From: a virus
Direction: 5' to 3' (one strand)
Virus record (IMG/VR): IMGVR_UViG_3300043254_000051
Location: 1 to 37,999 of that record
Length of the DNA stretch: 37,999 nucleotides
Shown: positions 1-9,597 of the stretch, piece by piece
Numbering within the stretch: position 1 is the first letter of the stretch
Layout: each line of letters opens with the position of its first letter
Translations under genes and position numbers: made by a program
Notes under the pieces: generated by a model
The model's database searches: none
Told to the model about the DNA's origin: nothing
The model's input: the letters and a program-made list of their open reading frames with translations, nothing else

Positions 1-3000
1 CTAAGGCAGCGGTTGAATTTCGAGATAGGCGTTCATCGTGCAGGTGCTGCCCTGGGGCGTACCGATGTTCAAATACAGGGTCGTAAAATTATACGCCGTG
101 CCGCCGGCGCCGCTTGATTGAGTGCCGTTTCCGGCCGTGTTTAAGGCAGTCGTGGTTATCGCCGAAAGGGCGGTTTGCCCGAGGAGTGCCGTGCCGCCCT
201 GGGAGGCAGCACTGTAGAGGCCAAACTTTGCCGTCGTGAATGTTCCGGTCAGGCCTTGTGTGAAGTACGTCTTGATTCGCCAATTCGACACACCAGACGG
301 CAACGGCACGGTAAACGATGTGTCCCCGGTCGCGTTGCAGTTCACGTTATCGATCGGAATATTGATCTGCGGATAATTGAGCAGCGCCAGGACTTGCGAT
401 GGTGTGCAATCAACTTCAGACGTGCCGTTGAGGCTGCATTTGACGGTATTTGCGCCGCCCGACGCCATGCCGGAATTTTGCAGCTGCTCGTATTTGTTAT
501 TCGCGCTCGAACCGCCCCCTGACACTATCGGCCAATGACTGGTGCCGAAATCGAACGATGACGACGCTCCGCTGCCGGATGGCACACCGATCGCGCCAAC
601 GAAACTGATCGGCACGCAATCGGATGAGCCGGGAAAGAACGAGTTAGGATTCTCCAAGCCCGCCAGGACGAATGGCCCGCCGATGTTGCAGCGGCGCCCA
701 GTGATTCCGGAGAATCCAGGGAAGCTTGGTGAGGCGGCACTCAGCGGCTGGCCGCCGTTGATGATCCCGCCGGTGCCAATGATGGCGAAAGAGGACGAGA
801 AAGTTAGGCCGGCAGAGCCAGTGCATCCTACGGCGGGATCGAGGACGCCGCCAGATGTGATATAGAGAAACGCTACCATATTGCCGGTGACAAAACAGGG
901 TCCGTCAATAGTGACAGAGGCGCCGTAGGTCAAATCGATGGCAATGCCCGACGTGAGCGCACCGAAGGAAACATTGTTTAGATCGACGTGCCCGGGAGCA
1001 CCGACACCGCCAACAATGAAATTCTCGCCATTGCTGGAACCGTTATCCGCGAACGCCACATTGTTGAATCCGAGCGTGCATCCATCCTTGAACGCGACAG
1101 CGTTGCCGAAGAGCGGCGGCACAATGGCAACGGAGGTCGCAGCGGTGCTGTCGCCGTTGACCTGGATAACAGACGTGCCGAGGAAGGGGCCGCCTTCGCA
1201 AACCATCGCGTAATTCGGCGAAGCTGCATGCGCGAGATTGATCGCATTGGCGAAGCCGGCTGAGTGAATATGGTTCAGAAAAAGATTTAACGCGCGCTGC
1301 GCAGTCAGGCACGCGGTCGCCGGCCGCAGGCAATCGTTGGCGTCGCTTCCAGGCCCGCAGGTCGAAGCGCCTGTCGTGCCGCAGGTCGCGGACGCGGTGA
1401 TAACATCGCCGTTGCCGATGCCGGCGCCAACGACATTCGCCGACAATACCGCCGTCGTGCCGGTTACCGAAAGCACCGTTGTGCCGCTCGGGATGGCGGC
1501 CGGTGTAGTGACGTCAGAGATCTGCACGCCGGCCGCAATCCACGACGGCGTTGAGGCGAAATTCAGCGTGTTGTTGCCGGCAGAAGTGGTGGCGTTGGTC
1601 GTCGCGGAATTGCCATTAACATAAAGCGTGGTTGAGGCGGAAACGACCCAGAGACCGGGATTATAGAACGACTGCCACGCGCCGTTGACGATCTTCACGC
1701 CGGCCGATTGGCCGGGGAAAAGCTCGGCGAAAAGATCGGATGGAAAGCCCGACAAGAATTTAGCGTTGGTGCCGTCGCCGTTCTTGATCAGCACCGAGCA
1801 GTTCGACGGGAACCCGGTGACCGCCGGCAGCGTCAAGGTGAACTGCCCGGTCGAGCCGGTGCCAAGCTGTATCGTCTTGCCGCAATCGGTCGCTGCAACG
1901 GAGTAGTTGGAGATTTGCGTGTTGAGAATATTCTCGTCAATTCCCGCAGCCGCGGCAATGCCGTAGCCGCCAAGCGTCGTCGGCGTGCCGGTGATTCCGC
2001 TCCAAGCGGCGCTAGAGCACGTCGCGGCGGCATTCGATAAATCACCGCACGCCGGCTGCGATTGATGGGGGGCGCCCGACGTGGAAACTGAATCGATCCA
2101 CTGATGGGCGATAGCGGCGATGCTCTCGATGCCGCCAAGGGTCGAGGCAGTGGGACTCGGCGGTATGACCACGCCATCGATATTTCCGCCGCCGGATTGC
2201 GTGCACGGCGAGTTGCCGGGGAAGTAGGTGTTGGCGTTGCCGGTGGCGCTGAGGATCAGGCCGCCGGTATTTGCTTGGCAGCGTGAACCGGTGACCGTAT
2301 TGCCATGAAGATTAATCGTGATGTTTTGAAAAATGGCTTTTCCATCAGAATCAGCATAGGCAAATCCCAGCCCGCTAAACGACGGATTGATCCCTGGCAA
2401 TAGATCAATATTGGCAGTGACGTCATTGACGAACAGACCGCCGCTGGTCACTTGCACGGCGGCGTTTGACGCCCCACTCGCGAAGCCAATGTCGGCTCCT
2501 AGATGGACTTGGGAATTATCGTTGATGTTGAACAGACTGGCGGGCGAGCCACCAAAAATATTGCCAGCAACCAGAAGTTCGAAACACCCGTTGGTGGCCG
2601 CAAAGGCGACCGAGGTGGATTGAAAGAAGATATTTGAAAACGCTATATTTGTCTGAAAGTAACATCCGACAGCGGGATTGCCGGCCACGCTGAACGCAGA
2701 ACCGTTGGTGACCGTACCGCCGCCGGCGTAAGCACCCCCAAACGTAGTGCCCTGCAACGTCAGATGAGTGCCGTCAGTGACTGTCGCCCGCCAGGTCCCG
2801 TTGCATCCCGTCGCGCCGCCGACCCCGTAGACCGAAACGATCTCGTTTGCCGAATAGGTCGACGTGGACGAAAGCGCGATTTCGCACAAACCACCGTTGC
2901 TGACCGCTCCGGTAATCGACAACGATGCCCCAACAACCCTAAGCGCGTTGCCGCCCTGGGCGCCGACAAGGTCATGGAACGCAACATGAAGGCCTGACAA

Positions 3001-3657
3001 ATCAGTCGTCGCAGCAGCCATATTGCAGACTGCTTGCGTTTGTCCCAATGAGACAAAATCGATTTGGTCGACGACAAAGTTCAAACATTGTTGGGCAGTC
3101 TTGAACGCGGAAGCGCCAGGCGCGAGACCATCCGTGGCGCCAATCGCGTCCGTGCCGTTTGCATAGTCACTATAGAAATTAGTCAGCGCGCCAAAGGTCT
3201 GCGGCGAGCGCCAACGGCCCGGCCGCGAAAGCACGGCCCACGTGCCATTGACGATGCCGATCTTGCACGTCTGCCCTGGCCAAAGAATGTTTTGCGTCGA
3301 ACACCCGCTACCGCTCAGTCCCGAGATTCCTTTGCCGCGAAGCGTTGTGGTGTCGCCATTGGTGATGTTTACGACGCAATTGGATGGAAAGCCGGAAACA
3401 CCTGGAACCGTAATGGTGAAAAAGCCGGTCGACCCCGTGCCCGCCAGAACGGTCCCACCGCAATATTCCCCCGCGATCGTGGTGTTCGAAGTGACCGGCC
3501 ATGGCAAATTGGCATCGACGCCGTAGCCGAGGAACGTGGCGCCCGTGGCCAGGCAGGCGGCCACGATGACGGCGCCGGCCAATCCGAAGCGGCGCAACGC
3601 GCCGGACTGTTTGTTTGCTTGATTCGTCATCGCGCTGTCCATCTCATCATAATCCAT
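1..3657 (-). CDS. Large tail spike/fibre protein with signal-like N-terminus
   Basis: A Gly/Ser/Thr/Ala-rich protein of about 1,218 residues at the distal end of the tail operon, as expected for a receptor-binding spike. The stop codon is the first three bases of the window, so the gene is complete. The N-terminus has basic residues followed by a hydrophobic stretch (about residues 24-45) that looks like a signal peptide or anchor. A module that opens with GTGSTGFFTITVP and continues with a PGQTCKIGIVNGTW-like segment appears twice, once near residues 70-150 and again near residue 590, so the protein has an internal duplication. Between them lie beta-rich segments typical of beta-helix spikes. 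The start is uncertain: ATG at 3657 overlaps the upstream gene by 11 bases, and in-frame ATGs at 3642 and 3630 are alternatives. No enzymatic motif was recognised. Confidence 0.75.
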   Translation of the reverse strand: MDYDEMDSAMTNQANKQSGALRRFGLAGAVIVAACLATGATFLGYGVDANLPWPVTSNTTIAGEYCGGTVLAGTGSTGFFTITVPGVSGFPSNCVVNITNGDTTTLRGKGISGLSGSGCSTQNILWPGQTCKIGIVNGTWAVLSRPGRWRSPQTFGALTNFYSDYANGTDAIGATDGLAPGASAFKTAQQCLNFVVDQIDFVSLGQTQAVCNMAAATTDLSGLHVAFHDLVGAQGGNALRVVGASLSITGAVSNGGLCEIALSSTSTYSANEIVSVYGVGGATGCNGTWRATVTDGTHLTLQGTTFGGAYAGGGTVTNGSAFSVAGNPAVGCYFQTNIAFSNIFFQSTSVAFAATNGCFELLVAGNIFGGSPASLFNINDNSQVHLGADIGFASGASNAAVQVTSGGLFVNDVTANIDLLPGINPSFSGLGFAYADSDGKAIFQNITINLHGNTVTGSRCQANTGGLILSATGNANTYFPGNSPCTQSGGGNIDGVVIPPSPTASTLGGIESIAAIAHQWIDSVSTSGAPHQSQPACGDLSNAAATCSSAAWSGITGTPTTLGGYGIAAAAGIDENILNTQISNYSVAATDCGKTIQLGTGSTGQFTLTLPAVTGFPSNCSVLIKNGDGTNAKFLSGFPSDLFAELFPGQSAGVKIVNGAWQSFYNPGLWVVSASTTLYVNGNSATTNATTSAGNNTLNFASTPSWIAAGVQISDVTTPAAIPSGTTVLSVTGTTAVLSANVVGAGIGNGDVITASATCGTTGASTCGPGSDANDCLRPATACLTAQRALNLFLNHIHSAGFANAINLAHAASPNYAMVCEGGPFLGTSVIQVNGDSTAATSVAIVPPLFGNAVAFKDGCTLGFNNVAFADNGSSNGENFIVGGVGAPGHVDLNNVSFGALTSGIAIDLTYGASVTIDGPCFVTGNMVAFLYITSGGVLDPAVGCTGSAGLTFSSSFAIIGTGGIINGGQPLSAASPSFPGFSGITGRRCNIGGPFVLAGLENPNSFFPGSSDCVPISFVGAIGVPSGSGASSSFDFGTSHWPIVSGGGSSANNKYEQLQNSGMASGGANTVKCSLNGTSEVDCTPSQVLALLNYPQINIPIDNVNCNATGDTSFTVPLPSGVSNWRIKTYFTQGLTGTFTTAKFGLYSAASQGGTALLGQTALSAITTTALNTAGNGTQSSGAGGTAYNFTTLYLNIGTPQGSTCTMNAYLEIQPLP

Positions 3658-4087
3658 AGCCGGAATTCACGCCATCGTTGAAGGGGATCAACTCGAACCG
3701 CGACCCCGTGGGCGGGGACAACGAGGTGCCGCCGTCGAACGTGTCCGCGCCGGTCGGCACCAGGGTCACCGCCGCCGATCCGATCAAAATCTTGAAGGTG
3801 ATCGAACCGACGCGCGACGATGCCGCAGGCACGGTGATTGTCAGCGGCGAAGTGACATTAACGTTAAGGATGACGTCGTCCGCGGTGACCGGCAAGTCGG
3901 CCGAGCTGTGGATGGCGCGCTGCTTTTCGGCGCGCCGCGCCAGCGCGAACCCGCCTAGCGTCGCGCCGTCGTGCACCACGGCGCGGTTGTTGGTGGTATC
4001 GACGACGACCTCGCCCTGGGCGCCGGTGAAGGTCGCGACCTGGGCCGAAGTGCCGCGGCGCAGTTGGACTTGTGTTGCGGTTGTCAT
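3647..4087 (-). CDS. Short tail fibre protein with Mtd-N-like domain
   Basis: A 146-residue protein. Its first 45 residues (MTTATQVQLRRGTSAQ, then a GEVVVDTTNNRAVVHDG segment) follow the pattern of the N-terminal domain of phage major tropism determinants and related tail fibre proteins, which ties a fibre to the baseplate. The rest is a small beta-rich domain ending in NSGYGL. The start at 4087 is preferred over a longer frame because it begins exactly at the conserved MTT...LRRGT segment. It sits between two large fibre genes and overlaps the next gene by a few bases, so it is probably part of the same adhesion apparatus. Confidence 0.7.
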   Translation of the reverse strand: MTTATQVQLRRGTSAQVATFTGAQGEVVVDTTNNRAVVHDGATLGGFALARRAEKQRAIHSSADLPVTADDVILNVNVTSPLTITVPAASSRVGSITFKILIGSAAVTLVPTGADTFDGGTSLSPPTGSRFELIPFNDGVNSGYGL

Positions 4088-4088
4088 T

Positions 4089-5840
4089 TTACACCGCGCG
4101 CGCCTGCCGCAGCAGCGCGTCCCGCGCGTAACCGCGCACTTCAACCCAGTCGCGCGCGGCCAAGTGATGATGGCGCAGAGAGCCGTCGTCGTTCGCCGGT
4201 TGCTCCAGCGCGCCCATGATCTCGCGTAGGCGGGCGTGGCTACTGATCATGGCCGAGCTGCCGGTCGAGCTGTTGAAATAGATCGTATAGGTCGTGCTTG
4301 ATGTCGTCTGCGGCGCATCGATGATGTCATAGGAGACCACGCCATCAAGCCCGAAATCGTTGGCGCCGCCGCCGGTAGCGCCGGTCTGCGCCGATTGGCT
4401 GATATTGGTGGAGCTGCCGCGGCGCACCACCGAGGTGACGACAGCTGTGACCGCGGTGTTGACGGTGCCGGATTCGCTCACCTCGATCAGATTGACAGCG
4501 CTGGTCGGGGTGATGCTCGCGGCAGCGCTGGAAGCGGCGAAGGTGGCGCCGGCGCTGGTGACTGTGCTGCTCTGGGTGAATACCTCTTGTACGGTGTCGC
4601 CGGGCTTGTGGACGCCCGGGCCGAACACCTGGATCTTGCTTGGCGTCGTCGCCCAGCCGGTGCCGGCGGTCCATGTCACCTCGACATAGCCGGCTATTCT
4701 GATCGCCACGCCCGACATGGCTGCGACATTTGCCTGGATCATGCCGGCTGCCCCGCCTCCAGTCGTTCCCGAGCCGGTCGTTTGCAACACATCTTCGGCC
4801 AGCGGGAAGACTTGCGTTGTGGTCGATTGATTGCTTAAGCCGAGCCGGATATCGGCGCAGCTTCCCGACAATTCCGTGCGGCAGATCAGCGTGACCCAAA
4901 GTCGGCACACGACGGCAGTGGTGCAGCCCATGGAAAAGCCGCTGTTGACCTGAAACGACAGCGCCGAGGTGATTTGGCCATAGACAACGCCGTTCGATCC
5001 GTTATTGAGCGTCGTCGATCGGAAATTGACCAGCACCGGATTTGCCGGCGATGACGGATTGCTGCCGTTCACGCCGAGAACGGACACCGTGAGGTTGTTG
5101 CCGGAAACGGCCGCGGCGAGTTGCAGGTTGAGCGGCGCCTCATAGCCCAGCGCCGATTGCGCCAAAGCCGACGCTCCGACATTAAGCCCGAACGTCGACA
5201 GTGCCGCGCCGGTCGCGCGCTCATAATGGATCACCTGCACGTTGGTCGAGGTGAGCGCCAACACAATCGCGTAGTCGCCTGTGGCGGTGACGATATTGCT
5301 GCCGTTGTTCGGCAAATTCAGTGGCGTACCGCCGGTACCCCCGCCCTGGGTCAAGGTCAGCGCGCCGGCAAACGTGACGATCTTGACCGTGCCGGGCACC
5401 GCATGACCGTTCGCCAATTGGGTGATCGTGCTCGTCCCGGTCACCGCGACGGAAGCGGCCGGCACCGACCACAGATCGGTGATGGAGGCGCTGGCCAGTG
5501 ACGCCTGGACGCCGCCACCGATCTGCACGGCATTCAAGTGGTTGGTGGTGTCGACATTCCAGAGATTGTTCCAGCCCGTGCCGTCCCATTGTGCGACGTA
5601 GCCGGTGTTGGTGTTCCACCACAGCATTCCCGTCGTCGGCGAGTCTGGCGTTGTGCCGCCTGCGAACAGCGCGAGCGCGCTGCCGAGGCAGTTGTTGATG
5701 TCGTTGACCAGCGTGAGCCCGGACACCGTGCCCGAAGTCGGCATGACGCAGATCAGGGGCACCGCCGCTGCCGGGGTTGCCGCGACGATCGTGCCGGCGA
5801 CGAAGAATGCAGCAAAAGCCGCGCGAATGCATTTGATCAT
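4089..5840 (-). CDS. Tail fibre protein with Sec-type signal peptide
   Basis: A 583-residue protein. The N-terminus is a textbook signal peptide (basic MIKCIR, hydrophobic core, cleavage-like ATPAAA at about residue 26), which is odd for a virion protein assembled in the cytoplasm. Just after it is a TPDSPTTGMLWWNTNTG segment, the type of pattern seen near the N-terminus of phage fibres. The middle is beta-rich and low in charge. The C-terminal region (about residues 520-583) is more charged and helical (SSHARLREIMGALEQP), perhaps for trimerisation or a chaperone contact. Start and stop are only a base or two from the flanking genes, so it is co-transcribed with the hub and spike genes. Confidence 0.7.
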   Translation of the reverse strand: MIKCIRAAFAAFFVAGTIVAATPAAAVPLICVMPTSGTVSGLTLVNDINNCLGSALALFAGGTTPDSPTTGMLWWNTNTGYVAQWDGTGWNNLWNVDTTNHLNAVQIGGGVQASLASASITDLWSVPAASVAVTGTSTITQLANGHAVPGTVKIVTFAGALTLTQGGGTGGTPLNLPNNGSNIVTATGDYAIVLALTSTNVQVIHYERATGAALSTFGLNVGASALAQSALGYEAPLNLQLAAAVSGNNLTVSVLGVNGSNPSSPANPVLVNFRSTTLNNGSNGVVYGQITSALSFQVNSGFSMGCTTAVVCRLWVTLICRTELSGSCADIRLGLSNQSTTTQVFPLAEDVLQTTGSGTTGGGAAGMIQANVAAMSGVAIRIAGYVEVTWTAGTGWATTPSKIQVFGPGVHKPGDTVQEVFTQSSTVTSAGATFAASSAAASITPTSAVNLIEVSESGTVNTAVTAVVTSVVRRGSSTNISQSAQTGATGGGANDFGLDGVVSYDIIDAPQTTSSTTYTIYFNSSTGSSAMISSHARLREIMGALEQPANDDGSLRHHHLAARDWVEVRGYARDALLRQARAV

Positions 5841-5841
5841 G

Positions 5842-8800
5842 TCAAAATCCCTCGACCGTTATGTTGACGTTGTCACGCTCGACCCGAAAGCCGCCGTTGG
5901 TGAACTGAATGGTCAGCTGCGATAGCGACAAGCCGCTGATGCTGTATAGATCGCCCGCCGTCGGCTGCCACGACACGCTCACATAAGGCAGATCCGCGCT
6001 GCCGGGCCCGCCGTTGAACGCCGCCGGCGTCGTGGTGCCGTCGCGCTGGAAGGCGATGGTGAGGCCGCCGGGGCTGCTTGGCACGCTTTGTTGCTGATAA
6101 TGATCGATGCGCGACGGCAGCTGCACCGTGTAATTGAACGCCATTGCCTCGGCGATGGTGTTTGGATCGCTCGACTGCAGCGCAAGCCGAAAGTTCCAAG
6201 CCATCGCCGGATAGACACCGGGAACGAATTTCTGCCAGGGACCAAAGAAGACGATGGTATCGCCGGCCGAAACGCCGGGACCGGTCACATTCTCGGACAG
6301 CGTAATGGTGGTTGACGTGGTCGCGTGCACCGTTGTGCCGGTCGCAATGGCGCCCCGTTGCGTGAAGTCGACGACCGTCAGGCCGGCCACGACCCAGGCC
6401 GGCACCGCGGCAAATGTCAGAACGGCCCCCGATGGCGCCGTCGCGCTCGCCGTCAGCGTTTGCTGTGCCAACGCGATTTCGATCCAGCCGTCGACATATT
6501 GGGTCGAGGCCGAGCCGAGAATGTCGGCATCGGTCAGGACGTCGGCGTCGGCAAGAACATTCTGGCCGACCGGCACGCCCTGGATCTGCGTCGACGCGTT
6601 CACCGAGGCCTGCACCACCGACCCGGCATTGACGATGTGCGCCGCCGGTATGGTGTAGTAGAGCGGCGTATCGGTGATCACGCCGCCGAAATCGAGTACG
6701 TCCGGAATCGAGAACACGATGGTGTCGCCGGACAGAACGCCGGGAACCGGCGCGCTGATGGCGACCGTAGCCGACGTGGCGGTGATGGAACCATAATCGA
6801 CGTCGGTCGTAGCCGATGCCGTAATCGCACCGTAGTCCGCGTCTGCCGCCACCGTGCCCACGACCGGGCCATCATCGATGGCGTTGTAAACGATCGCAGT
6901 GGCGGTCGCGAGCTCCGGGATGACGCCGGCCGTCGTGGTATCGGCGACCGCCATGCCGACCGCGACATTCGACGGCAGATAGGCGAACGACAAAACGTTG
7001 CCGCTTGTGGTCGCAGCGTCCGTCACCGCCGATTGCAGCAGCGGATTGGCGCCGAGGATATTTCCGGCGCCGCCCAACCTCAAGTTTCCGGCATCGACAC
7101 CGATGCCGTTCTGGAACGTGCCGGTCCAGCCGGTCGCCTGTTCGTCGAAGCCGGCGAGCAGGTTGAGCGAAAGCTGGTTGCCGGAAATCTCGATCGCCGA
7201 CGCATTGTCGCTATAGACCGTCAGCCCCGCGACCGGCTGGCAGCGCGCCTTGATCAGAAAGGTGCCGTTGCCTTGCGCAATGAACGGCGGATGCGCCTGC
7301 GAGCGGATGAATTGCGCGTTATCCCAGGCATTGCCCTGGCGGACCTCGTAGAGAATGCCGTTGCGAAAATCCTCGATCTCGTCCCAGTAGATCTTCTGGA
7401 ATCCTGCCTCATAATTGGTGTAGAGGTCGCTGACGTCGGGCAGCGGCGAAGCCAGCGCGGCTCCGGTGATCGTGTAGGCGAACGCGGTGCAGTCGGCGAG
7501 CGATTGGGTGCCGCCGCCGTAGACGTTGAAGCTCTGGAACTTCAGATAGACCGTGTCGCCGATGCGGCTTTGATCGTAGGGATAAGAGAAGAACGCACCA
7601 TCGAGCCGCGCGAATTTGGTGACGAGGGCCGGATGGTCGACGATCTGGTCTTCCGTGCCATAGGCGCCGCGCACCAGGTAATTGAGATTGTACGTGTTCG
7701 GGCCCGTCAGCGTCGCCGTCTCGTAAGAGACGATCTCGCCGCCGACATAGCAGCGGTTGTTCAGCGCCCTGGCATCGGCTTGGGTGCCGGACGACAACAA
7801 GCCTGCGCTTTCCGTCAGATCGACCGACAGCGTGTGGATCTGGTCGATGGTCTGCCCGGTAATGCTGACGCCGACGGTTGGCAGGTCAGCCGTGGTGACG
7901 CCGATGCGGGCGCCGGCGCTGACAGTGCCGATTTGGCTGTAGTTGCCATCTTGTTGATAGGACAGCCAAATATTGCAGCCGCCCCACAGCGGATTAACGC
8001 TGCACGCGCCCGCCATGATCTTGAGGCCGCCGCCGAGCTGGTCGGTCGGCTCGAAGATGAGGACGTCGGCGACCGAGCCCGGATCGGCATTGCGGTCGTT
8101 CGGCACATTGACGACCGAGGTCGTCGCGTATTTGGTCGCCGTCGCATAGCCGAGCGGAAACTCTTCCGCGGTGATCTCCAGATAGCCGTTCTCGTTCTCC
8201 TCGATATTGGTGATGCGGATCGGCGTCTTGTTGAGGCCGAGCACGGTGTCGGTGACCGTCACCAGGTCCATGGGATCGAGCAGGCAATATTCCCACGACA
8301 GGCGAAACTTGTAGGTATTGCGGATATAGACCGCGCGCTGCAGCATCAGCTGCGCCGCGATCAGGGCCACGCCGGTGTCGCAGATTTCGTGCGCCGTGAC
8401 GGTCGGCGCGATGCGCTCGCCGCGGACGGTATTACCGAGATTACTAAGGCTCTGGCTGGTCAGCTCGATGGCGTTCTGATCGCGCGATTCGACCGGGGTG
8501 AGGTTGTAGGCGTTGTTGCGATCGGCGCATTCCACGCGCCAGACGTTGTAGGCCTGATAAGGATCGGTGCGCGACACCGTGAGCGGATCGGCATTGTTCT
8601 CGACGATGTAGTCGTCGTCGCCGAGATCGTAAATCGGCGTCACGTTCGGATTGAACGTCACGCCGTTGCCGGTCACCGCGGTGTCGCCATAGGGAATGAA
8701 GCGCAAGAGGCCGCCCGACCAGACGGCCGCGGTATTGGTCAGCTGCAGCCAGCGGTTCAGAATACCCGATGCCGCCTCGGCGTTGGTGAGCGCCGGGCTG

Positions 8801-9588
8801 AACGCCAGGCCGACCGCGCGGCAATAGGTCTGATACGACGCGTCGTCGCCTGAGCCGAGAAGCGACGTCGTGTCGATCGACACGGTCGGAAAGCCGACGC
8901 CATATTGTGGATTGGTCAAAAAGTCGGAGACGACCTGCGCCGGATCGGCATCGACGAAAATTGCCGTCGTGCCGGGAACGTCGGTGTAAGGCGTCTGCCC
9001 GTGGCCGGTGGCATAGAGGAAACCCAAAACTTCGAAATTGTGGTTGTCGAGCGTCGCGCTGCCGGACAAGTCGTATTGCGCAGCGGCGACATAAGCGGTG
9101 CCCTGATAGGACAGCGCGACCTGGCCCAATAACGCCGCTTCGCCGAGCGTCGGCTGAATATCGGCGAGGATCCCCACGATCGAGCTGGTGGCGGCCGGCG
9201 TGGACAGATAGGACCACACGGGCTGCGGCGTGCCGCCGAGAAACAGCGACAGTCCGAGCGCGCCGAGCGACGTCGTCGACTGTCCGCGCCAAACATCCCC
9301 GATGCCCGTGATCGGCCCTTCGCAGATCGCCAAAATGACGTCAGCCTTATAGTCGTACTGACCCGTGTTGCTGTTGCCGCCGCCGCTGTTGAAGAGTCCT
9401 TTGCCGCCGCCGCCGCTGCTACCGGCCGGGATCGCCTTGAAGTTGGCATACCAGATGACGTTCGGCGCGAGCTTGCTGGTTCCCCACACGATCGGGATCG
9501 GCAGCGCCGAGACCGCGGTCTGGATTTGCAGTCCGGTATAGTCCGGCGTCGAAGCTGGTTTTGATCCGCCGCTGCGGAATATGCTCAT
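5842..9588 (-). CDS. Baseplate hub / host-specificity protein (gpJ and GTA gp15 type)
   Basis: A 1,248-residue protein directly after the NlpC/P60 gene, the same position as GTA ORFg15 and lambda J. The N-terminus carries the family features: an IPIVWGTSKLAPNVIWY-like segment, then a Gly/Ser-rich loop and YKADVILAICEGPI, which shape the central tail tube end. The middle region (about residues 250-720) contains hub and fibronectin-like segments. The second half (about 820-1110) holds degenerate adhesin-like repeats of the type 'GTTV...T.S.NVTG.GV.AGDTIVF', also found in the spike gene. It probably forms the tail tip that carries the fibres and opens on receptor contact. Confidence 0.85.
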   Translation of the reverse strand: MSIFRSGGSKPASTPDYTGLQIQTAVSALPIPIVWGTSKLAPNVIWYANFKAIPAGSSGGGGKGLFNSGGGNSNTGQYDYKADVILAICEGPITGIGDVWRGQSTTSLGALGLSLFLGGTPQPVWSYLSTPAATSSIVGILADIQPTLGEAALLGQVALSYQGTAYVAAAQYDLSGSATLDNHNFEVLGFLYATGHGQTPYTDVPGTTAIFVDADPAQVVSDFLTNPQYGVGFPTVSIDTTSLLGSGDDASYQTYCRAVGLAFSPALTNAEAASGILNRWLQLTNTAAVWSGGLLRFIPYGDTAVTGNGVTFNPNVTPIYDLGDDDYIVENNADPLTVSRTDPYQAYNVWRVECADRNNAYNLTPVESRDQNAIELTSQSLSNLGNTVRGERIAPTVTAHEICDTGVALIAAQLMLQRAVYIRNTYKFRLSWEYCLLDPMDLVTVTDTVLGLNKTPIRITNIEENENGYLEITAEEFPLGYATATKYATTSVVNVPNDRNADPGSVADVLIFEPTDQLGGGLKIMAGACSVNPLWGGCNIWLSYQQDGNYSQIGTVSAGARIGVTTADLPTVGVSITGQTIDQIHTLSVDLTESAGLLSSGTQADARALNNRCYVGGEIVSYETATLTGPNTYNLNYLVRGAYGTEDQIVDHPALVTKFARLDGAFFSYPYDQSRIGDTVYLKFQSFNVYGGGTQSLADCTAFAYTITGAALASPLPDVSDLYTNYEAGFQKIYWDEIEDFRNGILYEVRQGNAWDNAQFIRSQAHPPFIAQGNGTFLIKARCQPVAGLTVYSDNASAIEISGNQLSLNLLAGFDEQATGWTGTFQNGIGVDAGNLRLGGAGNILGANPLLQSAVTDAATTSGNVLSFAYLPSNVAVGMAVADTTTAGVIPELATATAIVYNAIDDGPVVGTVAADADYGAITASATTDVDYGSITATSATVAISAPVPGVLSGDTIVFSIPDVLDFGGVITDTPLYYTIPAAHIVNAGSVVQASVNASTQIQGVPVGQNVLADADVLTDADILGSASTQYVDGWIEIALAQQTLTASATAPSGAVLTFAAVPAWVVAGLTVVDFTQRGAIATGTTVHATTSTTITLSENVTGPGVSAGDTIVFFGPWQKFVPGVYPAMAWNFRLALQSSDPNTIAEAMAFNYTVQLPSRIDHYQQQSVPSSPGGLTIAFQRDGTTTPAAFNGGPGSADLPYVSVSWQPTAGDLYSISGLSLSQLTIQFTNGGFRVERDNVNITVEGF

Positions 9589-9597
9589 GGCCTGCGC

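Noticed and set aside
3647-4087. Diversity-generating retroelement suggested by an Mtd-N-like domain
   Set aside because: No reverse transcriptase gene, no template/variable repeat pair and no C-type lectin-like variable end were seen. The domain alone also occurs in ordinary fibres.
6325-8853. Very long open frame on the plus strand opposite the hub gene
   Set aside because: It is a mirror frame of a GC-rich real gene, with an Arg/Asp/His-rich composition and no recognisable motif. The minus-strand frame carries clear hub motifs.
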